12,512 bases of DNA. Origin: Bacteroidales bacterium. GTDB lineage: Bacteria; Bacteroidota; Bacteroidia; Bacteroidales; WCHB1-69. Below the pieces are notes generated by a model that did no database searches, had not been told where the DNA came from, and was given only the letters and a program-made list of their open reading frames with translations. The translations under genes and the position numbers were made by a program. The stretch spans positions 1 to 12,512 of the forward strand of contig JAISDH010000450.1 of NCBI GenBank assembly GCA_031264975.1, in the 5' to 3' direction. This document shows positions 7,651-12,512 of the stretch, piece by piece (within the stretch, counting starts at the first letter, position 1; every line of letters begins with the position of its first letter).

Positions 7651-8544
7651 ATGACGCAACAGTCCCGTCAATGGAAAGGAAAAACGGGTGGAGGTAAATT
7701 GGGGCAAAAGAGTTTATTTTTTTTGCTTCGTTTTATCAATGTATCTTTTTTTTATCCTGTATTATTTGGCGTAATTCCGTTTTACATGCTTTTTGGAAGG
7801 AAAAGCTATCGGGCGATTATGCGGTATTTTAAACAATGCTATCATCTTTCGACTTGGAAAGCGTTTTATCAAACCTTTCGCAATCATCTGATTTTTGGAC
7901 AGGTTGTGTTGGATAAATTTTCCATGTTGGCAGGAAATAAAGACCATTATACGGTAAATATCAGTGGAAAGTCCTATTTTGACGAATTGATAAACAGGAA
8001 GACGGGATTTATTGTAGTAAGTTCGCACATTGGTAATTTCGAGATGGGCGGATTGGTTTTTCAGCAAAACAAGAAACAGTTACATGCGCTCGTATATGGA
8101 GGCGAAGCCAGGGAAATGCACCAAAATCGAATACGAGCCATGAAGTCTGTTGGAATCAATGTTGTTTCTGTAAATGAAGATATGTCTCATTTATTTACGC
8201 TAAAACAGGCGTTGGAAGACGGAGATATATTGACCATACTTTGCGACAGGGTTCATGGCAGTAACAAGAAAGTCAGATGTAAGTTTTTGGGACAGGAAGC
8301 TTATTTTCCATTAGGACCTTTTCGATTAGCTGTACAGATGAAAGTACCCATGGTAGCTCTATTTATGATGAAAGACCGCCGGAAAAGATATCACGCACAT
8401 ATTCTTCCTGTAGAAATAGCATCGACAGAGGTAAATCTCACCAAAAGAGCCGAACTGTTAGCGCATACCTTCGTAGAAAATTGCGAACAGATAGTCAGAA
8501 AATACCCACAACAATGGTTTAATTTTTATGACTTCTTTGGGTAG
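7651..8544 (+). CDS. LpxL/HtrB-like lysophospholipid acyltransferase
   Basis: A 297-residue member of the LPLAT / lipid A biosynthesis acyltransferase family. One hydrophobic segment at about residues 22-49 should anchor it in the inner membrane. The catalytic H(X)4E box is His126-Glu131 in SSHIGNFEMGG. A second conserved block, CDRVHGSNKKVRCKFLGQ, is followed by FPLGPFRLA, which fits the substrate-binding region. It starts three bases after the ACP stop, so it very probably uses that ACP as acyl donor and transfers the finished aryl-polyketide acyl group to a lipid or glycolipid acceptor. It is the last gene of the visible operon. No terminator follows; the sequence passes straight into dispersed repeats, so the operon may have lost or been separated from downstream genes. 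Confidence 0.88.
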   Translation: MTQQSRQWKGKTGGGKLGQKSLFFLLRFINVSFFYPVLFGVIPFYMLFGRKSYRAIMRYFKQCYHLSTWKAFYQTFRNHLIFGQVVLDKFSMLAGNKDHYTVNISGKSYFDELINRKTGFIVVSSHIGNFEMGGLVFQQNKKQLHALVYGGEAREMHQNRIRAMKSVGINVVSVNEDMSHLFTLKQALEDGDILTILCDRVHGSNKKVRCKFLGQEAYFPLGPFRLAVQMKVPMVALFMMKDRRKRYHAHILPVEIASTEVNLTKRAELLAHTFVENCEQIVRKYPQQWFNFYDFFG

Positions 8545-8593
8545 TTGATATTGCGGTTGGGTGATGATTGATGAATCCATGAACGATAGTCAA

Positions 8594-8674
8594 AGCCTGA
8601 AAGGCTGAAATCAACAGCACAATGCAACGCGCTGTGGATACATAAACGCATAAAAACCAAGCCCCAATCGGGGC
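8594..8674. repeat. REP-like small palindromes after the operon
   Basis: AGCCTGAAAGGCT (8594-8606) and GCCCCAATCGGGGC (8661-8674) are small perfect hairpins in a non-coding stretch. They resemble the hairpin-rich intergenic repeats common in Bacteroidota genomes. No T-run follows either, so I do not call them terminators. The rest of 8545-8700 shows no gene. Confidence 0.4.
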
Positions 8675-8703
8675 GCAATCAGCAAAAGACGAAAGAAAAC
8701 AAT

Positions 8704-8743
8704 CTGAACTGTGATTTATGTGATATGAATGATTATCATGATT
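8704..8743. repeat. Half copy of a dispersed CTGAACTGTGATTT repeat
   Basis: CTGAACTGTGATTTATGTGA and the following TATGAATGATTATCATGATT match one arm of the element at 8811-8889 in inverted orientation (shared TCTGAACTGTGATTT, then GAATGATTA). I recognise this motif as a dispersed intergenic repeat seen in Bacteroidota. That recognition is from memory and was not searched. Confidence 0.55.
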
Positions 8744-8810
8744 GTTAATTAGTAGAGAAGTGGACGAGTTTATGTTTGTTGCTTGTACCTTTCCTTCTTT
8801 CACCCTTTTT

Positions 8811-8889
8811 TGTCTGAATCAAGATTTACAAGATAAAAAGATGAGCGGGATAAATAATCATATTAATCATTCAAATCACAGTTCAGACA
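8811..8889. repeat. 79-bp dispersed repeat with TGTCTGAA / TTCAGACA inverted ends
   Basis: It starts with TGTCTGAATCAAGATTTACA and ends with AATCACAGTTCAGACA. The outer eight bases at each end are perfect inverted repeats (8811-8818, 8882-8889). The interior carries the tract TAATCATATTAATCATTC. The right end supplies the stop codon of the minus-strand gene at 8883-10085. Confidence 0.65.
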
Positions 8890-10085
8890 ATTTCTGAGGA
8901 ATCTATATCATTAATATTTGTCGGGCTGAAGCAGAGGTTGTTTGGGGCAGTAGCATCATCTCTCGTGCACTTCCAACCGTCAAAACTATAGCCGGTCTTT
9001 GTGTAGACGGGGATTTGATTATCTATATTTGCCGGGGCTGTGCAATTACTGGTTGTATTGTATTCGCATGATTTGGGCCATGTTGACGGCACGGTAGTGT
9101 TGGGGGAATATGTTATGGCTATTGTATTCGGATTACAGACGGTATCATAGGCTACGGTTGACGACGAAAGAGAATACCCATTATTGCATTTCATGCTATA
9201 ACTACATTGGCCATCGCTTTTTGAAATGCCAGTGTTTGAAGAATCGGTATTGTTGATATTTGTAAAGCTCAAACAACAGATGTTATCAACAGGTGTATAA
9301 CCTGTTGCAGTGCAAGTTGTTGTGCATGGGTTTAAAGTGGAAGTGGAAGCGGAATAGCTACCATCAGTAGCATTGGTACCATCGTAGTAACATTTGCCGG
9401 AATAGTGGCCGATAGTATTGTTAGAACTATCTTCTATCGGACAGTCATATGTCGGTGCAGTATTGCAAGTTTTGTAACAATCCTTAATTTTATTGGCTCC
9501 ACTATCTGAGTCGCTGGCACCTGGAGGACAAGGTTTAAGAGTTGTCTTGGTAGGAGAATTGGCATCGTCAAGTGGACAATACTTTGCGGCATAATTAACA
9601 CTGTTGCCGCCGCAGGATGCGCAATTCGAAGAAGACGAAGGAAACAAGAAGCTTTCACTGTAAGTTCCGGCTGCGCAAGAAACGCAAGCATTTAAATTGG
9701 CAGGATTCGCACCATCGCTCGCTGGTCCGTATTGCCCATTAAAGCATTGGGTGCAAGAAATTCCGTCCCCGCCAAAGCCGGGTTTGCATGCGCAGTAATT
9801 GCTGTTGCTGGCGCTACTGTTAAATATCGCATTAGTGACACAACCTTTAGCAATACAACATGTATCGTTATTATGGTCATAAATGCAAATATCAATCTCA
9901 CTATTATTACCCAAATATAAACCTCCTGGGGACCATGAAGTCAAACAAGCATTATCAGTCATTGTATCTTTTTGGCCACCATAAGATTTGTTTATAGTAT
10001 CAATATTATCATTACAACTCGCATACAGTTTTATCGGCATGCTTAAACAAATACATAATAAAAGATAAAATAATTTATTCTTCAT
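8883..10085 (-). CDS. Secreted cysteine-rich EGF-like / InlB-repeat-like protein
   Basis: 400 residues with a clear signal peptide (MKNKLFYLLLCICLSMPIKLYA, split SCNDN). I count 33 cysteines, about 31 of them outside the signal peptide. NYCACKPGFGGDGISC (around residue 93-108) matches the EGF-like C-x-C-x2-GF-x-GDG-x2-C pattern. CVSCAAGTYSE matches the ephrin-receptor-like (GCC2/GCC3) pattern. Further CxxC/CC pairs recur every 20-30 residues. Near the C-terminus PVYTKTGYSFDGWKC resembles a Listeria-Bacteroides (InlB B) repeat. The protein probably functions outside the cytoplasm with many disulfides, but has no T9SS domain. It ends abruptly (NDIDSSEIV) with the stop inside a dispersed repeat, so the C-terminus may be truncated or replaced. 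Low complexity in S/T/N is high. I recall similar Cys-rich exported proteins from uncultured gut bacteria outside Bacteroidota; transfer is possible. Function unknown. Confidence 0.75.
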   Translation of the reverse strand: MKNKLFYLLLCICLSMPIKLYASCNDNIDTINKSYGGQKDTMTDNACLTSWSPGGLYLGNNSEIDICIYDHNNDTCCIAKGCVTNAIFNSSASNSNYCACKPGFGGDGISCTQCFNGQYGPASDGANPANLNACVSCAAGTYSESFLFPSSSSNCASCGGNSVNYAAKYCPLDDANSPTKTTLKPCPPGASDSDSGANKIKDCYKTCNTAPTYDCPIEDSSNNTIGHYSGKCYYDGTNATDGSYSASTSTLNPCTTTCTATGYTPVDNICCLSFTNINNTDSSNTGISKSDGQCSYSMKCNNGYSLSSSTVAYDTVCNPNTIAITYSPNTTVPSTWPKSCEYNTTSNCTAPANIDNQIPVYTKTGYSFDGWKCTRDDATAPNNLCFSPTNINDIDSSEIV

Positions 10086-10110
10086 ATTATCGTCTTATTA
10101 ACTTACGTTG

Positions 10111-10140
10111 AGTATAGTGTAATTATAAAAAATAATGCAA
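10111..10140 (-). promoter_or_regulatory. Sigma70-like promoter of the Cys-rich gene
   Basis: On the minus strand TTGCAT (10140-10135) and TATACT (10116-10111) are separated by 18 bases, about 25 bases before the ATG at 10085. No TAnnTTTG element is visible. This is an E. coli-type rather than a Bacteroidota-type promoter. In an AT-rich region it could be chance. Confidence 0.35.
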
Positions 10141-10143
10141 TAA

Positions 10144-10177
10144 AAAAATCCGCGTAATAAACACAATGCGGATTTTT
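10144..10177. terminator. Bidirectional terminator hairpin between the Cys-rich gene and the mobile block
   Basis: A perfect ten-base-pair stem AAAAATCCGC (10144-10153) / GCGGATTTTT (10168-10177) has a 14-base loop. It has A-runs on one side and T-runs on the other, so it can act in both directions. No gene now ends into it from either side, which suggests its former neighbour was displaced by the mobile block. Confidence 0.7.
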
Positions 10178-10233
10178 GCTTTAGTTTAACTGATAGGAAT
10201 TTATCTTTTTAAAATTATTAAAGCCGAACAAAG

Positions 10234-10262
10234 AAACTCAGTGTCACTCCTGTAAAAGTCAA
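10234..10262 (+). repeat. Left outer inverted repeat of the nested mobile block (29 bp)
   Basis: AAACTCAGTGTCACTCCTGT plus AAAAGTCAA is a perfect reverse complement of 12040-12068. The similarity continues inward in weaker form to GGACAGA. The inner part overlaps the IS481 end at 10251. Confidence 0.85.
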
Positions 10263-11299
10263 GCAATTCGTGGACAGATTTGTATAATGCAGCAAACCTG
10301 AGCTACGGAGAGCGCAATGTTCAAAAACCACAACAACGACCAAACCGTCAACCGCGAGTACGTAAAACGCGTCAAGGCATTGATTCAAGAATATGAGCTC
10401 GTAAAAGCACGCAGGCATCCGCACTTCAAGTTCGCTTCCGACCTCTTTCACGCTAGAGCTATCCCAAGGCAGACCTTTTATAAATACTATTCAAAGCTGC
10501 AATCCAGCGGAACTATTCTACCTGGCAAACGGGGACCTAAGAATCCTCACCGCAGATATCCGGCAATAACCAACGCCATTCTCAAAGCGAGAGAAGCCGG
10601 CTTCTCTCGCTTTGAGATTCACCGGCAGCTGGCGCCGGTCCTGAAGCGGTTGACACCCGGCCCGACAACCATCTACAATATCTGCAAGGCGCACAATCTC
10701 AACAGATTGCGCCCAGAGCAAAAAAGGTGTAGGAGAATGATAATAAAAGAGCATGCCGGAGAATTGGTGCATTTTGACAGCTACCACCTGCCCAGGGGCT
10801 TGGTAAAAGATTCTGGCAAGCTGTACCTGATAGGCGCCATAGACGACGCGACCCGAGTGGCCTGGGTTGAGGTTATGCCGGATATAACGGCATTGTCGGC
10901 AATGTTCGGGGGCATGCAGATACTGAGATTGCTGCAAGACAGGTACGGCATAGCGGCCAAGGCCGTGATGACGGACAACGGCGCGGAGTTTAAGAATGCC
11001 AAGAATCCCATGAAGCATCCGTTTGAGAGATTGCTGAGAATGCTTGAAGCGAAGCATTATTATACGAAGCCGTACCGTCCGCAGCCTAATGGGAAGATAG
11101 AGAGGTTCTGGCGAACCTTGTACGAAGACTTGCTGGAAGAGGCGGAGTTCGAGACTACGGATAAGCTGAGAGAAGAGCTGCAGGGGTACATGCTGTATTA
11201 CAACGAGCATCGCCCGCATCAGTCTCTGGAGAATAAGACGCCTGCGGAAACAGCCAAACAAATATCCAATATCTGTCCACGAATTGCTTGACTTGCACA
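10251..11299 (+). mobile_element. IS481-family insertion sequence, apparently intact (1049 bp)
   Basis: It is bounded by 29-base terminal inverted repeats beginning with TGT: 10251-10279 and, in reverse complement, 11271-11299. The inner 24 bases are identical; only positions 4 and 5 differ (TGTAAAAG against TGTGCAAG). Flanks ACTCC (left, 10246-10250) and ACTCT (right, 11300-11304) may be an imperfect target duplication, or a preferred site. It carries a single transposase gene and is more GC-rich than the surrounding Bacteroidota genes. Confidence 0.85.
10317..11291 (+). CDS. IS481-family DDE transposase
   Basis: 324 residues. The N-terminal helix-turn-helix region (about residues 25-110, including IPRQTFYKYYSKL and FEIHRQLAPVL) should bind the terminal repeats. 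The rve/integrase core has Asp154 (VHFDSYHLP), Asp220 (MTDNGAEF) and Glu262 (NGKIERFWRTL) as the DDE triad. YYNEHRPHQSLENKTPAE at the C-terminus is characteristic of IS481/IS3-like integrases. The start ATG follows GGAG by six bases, a Shine-Dalgarno site unlike the SD-less operon genes. The 3' end of the frame runs into the right terminal repeat. No frameshift or internal stop, so it is probably active or recently active. Confidence 0.95.
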   Translation: MFKNHNNDQTVNREYVKRVKALIQEYELVKARRHPHFKFASDLFHARAIPRQTFYKYYSKLQSSGTILPGKRGPKNPHRRYPAITNAILKAREAGFSRFEIHRQLAPVLKRLTPGPTTIYNICKAHNLNRLRPEQKRCRRMIIKEHAGELVHFDSYHLPRGLVKDSGKLYLIGAIDDATRVAWVEVMPDITALSAMFGGMQILRLLQDRYGIAAKAVMTDNGAEFKNAKNPMKHPFERLLRMLEAKHYYTKPYRPQPNGKIERFWRTLYEDLLEEAEFETTDKLREELQGYMLYYNEHRPHQSLENKTPAETAKQISNICPRIA

Positions 11300-11357
11300 A
11301 CTCTTGTATATGCCAATAATTTCGTAGACAGGCAGTGACGAGTAAACCACTCCGAGT

Positions 11358-11486
11358 TGTCATTGCGAGCGGCGGAGCCGCGTGGCAATCCAGTAAGAAA
11401 AAAGTCGCGCCGCAAAGCGGCGCAACCGATTCAACTGGATTGCTTCGTCACCCGTCTGCTTCGCAGCCGAGGCTCCTCGCAATGAC
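11358..11486. repeat. REP-like palindromic module 1 (TGTCATTGCGAGC ... CTCGCAATGACA)
   Basis: Ends TGTCATTGCGAG and CTCGCAATGACA are inverted. Inside lie GGCAATCCAGT and ACTGGATTGC, also inverted, around a central hairpin GCGCCGC AAA GCGGCGC. This ATTGCGAG/GCAATCCAG family is widespread in bacterial genomes of several phyla. Confidence 0.75.
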
Positions 11487-11532
11487 AATTCAGTGTTTTT
11501 TTCTGGCTCTATGCCTTTTCAACATTCTGAAC

Positions 11533-11679
11533 TGTCATTGCGAGCGGCGTCAGCCGCGCGGCAATCCAGTAAGAAAAAAAGCCGCGCCGCTTAAAAAAGC
11601 GGCGCAACCGATTCACTGGATTGCTTCGTAAGAAAAACACGGCTGTGACCAGCCGTGTTTTTTCTTCCTCGCAATGACA
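11533..11679. repeat. REP-like palindromic module 2, with an extra hairpin
   Basis: Same architecture as module 1, 175 bases downstream in the same orientation: TGTCATTGCGAGCGGCG, GGCAATCCAGTAAGAAAAAA, central GCGCCGC TTAAAAAA GCGGCGC, CACTGGATTGCTTCGT. The segment between CTTCGT and CCTCGCAATG differs from module 1 and carries a terminator-like hairpin. Confidence 0.75.
11638..11666. terminator. Terminator-like hairpin inside REP module 2
   Basis: CACGGCTG-TGAC-CAGCCGTG (11638-11657) is a perfect eight-base-pair stem with a tetraloop, preceded by AAGAAAAA and followed by TTTTTTCTT. It would terminate in both directions. It replaces the corresponding segment of module 1. Confidence 0.6.
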
Positions 11680-11732
11680 ATTCGGAGTGATTTACTCGTC
11701 AGCGCCTGTCTACAAAATTATTAACTTGCACA

Positions 11733-11780
11733 ACTCCTGCCGATGACCCCGCTGGGTCCGCAGGAGTGACACCGAGTTTT
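11733..11780. repeat. Nested hairpin with a third copy of the outer GTGTCACTCCTG motif
   Basis: ACTCCTGC (11733-11740) pairs with GCAGGAGT (11760-11767) around an inner GACCC-CGCT-GGGTC stem. The right side continues as GACACCGAGTTTT, the reverse complement of AAAACTCGGTGTC, which is one base different from the outer repeats at 10234 and 12068. Confidence 0.55.
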
Positions 11781-11800
11781 TATTTTTACGACAGGGCTCC

Positions 11801-12005
11801 AACTCCCCCCTTGCGGGGAGGGTCGCCTCGGAGGGCGCGAAGCGGCCGACGGGCGGGGTGAGGGTTTATTTAGTCAAAACATCCTCATTATTTTGTATCT
11901 TTGATTTTTAACATTTAATTTGGAGTGCGTAGCATTAAAGATTATGAACCCTCACCCCGTCGGGCTTGCGCCCGCCGACCCTCCCCGCAAGGGGGAGGGT
12001 GGGAG
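11801..12005. repeat. GC-rich inverted repeat flanking an 80-base AT-rich spacer
   Basis: Arm 1 (about 11801-11866) and arm 2 (11947-12005) are inverted copies sharing CCCCCTTGCGGGGAGGGTCG, a GGGCG-CAAGC-type middle and GGGGTGAGGGTT, with a small indel. The arms each contain an own palindrome (CTCCCC-TTGC-GGGGAG). The spacer 11867-11946 is AT-rich and carries TATCTTTG at 11896-11903, a match to the Bacteroidota -7 element, but no credible gene follows it. Confidence 0.7.
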
Positions 12006-12039
12006 TGGTTTGCTCGTTCAGCGTCTGTCCATGAAATTA

Positions 12040-12068
12040 TTGACTTTTACAGGAGTGACACTGAGTTT
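12040..12068 (-). repeat. Right outer inverted repeat of the nested mobile block (29 bp)
   Basis: Perfect reverse complement of 10234-10262. Inward (toward lower coordinates) it continues as an IS481-like end: TGTAAAAGTCAATAATTTCA, GGACAGACGCTGA. Its outermost base (12068) is the last base of the stop codon of the next minus-strand gene. Confidence 0.85.
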
Positions 12069-12512
12069 TAAAAGTACTTTAATTTTTCATTATTCGCTAA
12101 ATATTTCTGAACTGCGGATTTGATTCCTTCATAAAGTTTTATTGCTTCTGGATACTTTTCACCACCTGACATGCCAAGCATTCCATCAACAGCAAACACA
12201 TATCCTCCATTTTGCGTTCCGTTATTGTTCCCGGCAACACTATCGGCAAAAGTTTGCGGGAAAGGAGGACCACGGACTGCCAACTGCCAAAATGTAGCTT
12301 TCAAATTTGCATTTTGCTTTGCTATTTCATCTAACTCAGGGCCCGTCAGTTGCTTTATACGATCTGCATATTCCGTACTATCCTTCCGTAATCCTTCTCT
12401 CGCCACCCTTTCCGGATCATAGTTCGGACAATCCGGATTAGTATAGTCTTCGCATATCTCTACAACAACCGGGGGCACAACTGGATTCTCGGTATACTTG
12501 CACTCTTTCGTA
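12068..12512 (-). CDS. Unrecognised protein, C-terminal part (5' end outside window)
   Basis: The minus-strand frame is open to the window edge (TKECKYTENP precede a possible GTG at 12478), so the start is missing. About 147 residues are visible. The first 30 contain three cysteines and a proline/valine-rich linker (ECKYTENPVVPPVVVEICED, then YTNPDCPNYDPE). The rest is a predicted mainly helical segment without cysteine (ELDEIAKQNANLKATFWQL, NNGTQNGGYVFAVDGMLGM, YEGIKSAVQKYLANNEKLKYF). I do not recognise a family and assign no function. The Cys-rich start could indicate an exported protein. It is not co-directional in any visible operon. The TAA stop abuts the outer repeat of the mobile block exactly, so the natural 3' end may have been altered. 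Confidence 0.6.
   Translation of the reverse strand, partial: TKECKYTENPVVPPVVVEICEDYTNPDCPNYDPERVAREGLRKDSTEYADRIKQLTGPELDEIAKQNANLKATFWQLAVRGPPFPQTFADSVAGNNNGTQNGGYVFAVDGMLGMSGGEKYPEAIKLYEGIKSAVQKYLANNEKLKYF

Larger units (their letters stand above)
11305..11732. mobile_element. MITE-like element with IS481-related ends (428 bp, no transposase)
   Basis: The left end (TGTATATGCCAATAATTTCG, 11305 on) and the reverse complement of the right end (TGTGCAAGTTAATAATTTTG, from 11732 inward) stay similar for about 60 bases, through GTAGACAGGC, GACGAGTAAA, CACTCCGA and TGTCATTGCGAG. Flanks ACTCT (11300-11304) and ACTCC (11733-11737) mirror those of the IS481 copy that it abuts. There is no plausible ORF; the interior is two REP-like palindromic modules. 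Mobilisation by an IS481-type transposase is inferred. Confidence 0.65.

Noticed and set aside
8519..8803. 94-residue minus-strand ORF
   Set aside because: It overlaps the acyltransferase 3' end and its NHDNHSYHINHSSD segment is just the translation of the dispersed repeat at 8704-8743.
10518..11363. 281-residue minus-strand ORF
   Set aside because: It is antisense to the IS481 transposase, shows no family motifs, and arises from the GC-richer composition of the IS.
11335..12123. ORFs at 11335-11631 and 11920-12123
   Set aside because: They consist of translated REP-like and GC-rich palindromic repeats and have no protein-like features.
8545..12512. The whole right part as an assembly chimera with another phylum
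   Set aside because: The Cys-rich gene and REP-like repeats look foreign, but a repeat I associate with Bacteroidota and a TAnnTTTG element also occur here. Acquired DNA and repeat accumulation explain it as well; reads spanning 8545-8900 would decide.

Overview
The window reads as Bacteroidota, probably Bacteroidales. The left gene ends in a type IX secretion (T9SS) type A sorting domain. The central operon is the tyrosine/histidine ammonia-lyase, ketoreductase, ketosynthase, ACP and acyltransferase set known from flexirubin and aryl-polyene clusters of that phylum. The operon genes lack Shine-Dalgarno sites, and a TAnnTTTG-type -7 element precedes the first one. The DNA is AT-rich except for a visibly GC-richer block at about 10.3-12.0 kb.

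Layout. (1) 1-2508: 3' part of a large secreted beta-helix / choice-of-anchor Q protein, closed by a strong terminator. (2) 2660-3617: about 1 kb of non-coding minisatellite. Eight units of exactly 41 bp, each with a short hairpin and a T-tract, are followed by about 13 units of 39-42 bp, each with a different hairpin and an A-tract, then by one decayed unit of the first type. (3) 3735-8544: terminator, promoter and a tight five-gene operon (TAL/HAL-like lyase, FabG-like reductase, KAS-II-like ketosynthase, ACP, LpxL-like acyltransferase). The lyase would supply an aromatic acrylic acid starter. The KS, KR and ACP would elongate it on the carrier protein, and the membrane acyltransferase would transfer the product to a lipid. 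Dehydratases, starter ligase, chain-length factor and exporter are not in the window. (4) 8545-8890: gene-free dispersed-repeat debris, including a 79-bp element with inverted ends. (5) 8883-10085 (minus): secreted Cys-rich EGF-like / InlB-repeat-like protein whose stop codon lies inside that repeat. (6) 10234-12068: nested mobile DNA bounded by a perfect 29-bp inverted repeat. It holds an intact IS481-family element, a MITE-like element with related ends that carries two REP-like palindromic modules, and a GC-rich inverted repeat. (7) 12068-12512 (minus): the 3' end of an unrecognised gene that stops exactly at the edge of the mobile block.

The operon is the metabolically coherent part. The right-hand third looks like an accumulation zone for repeats and acquired DNA. 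The most unusual structures are the two-type minisatellite upstream of the operon, the Ser-Ser-Gly in place of Ala-Ser-Gly at the lyase cofactor site, and the nested inverted-repeat block.
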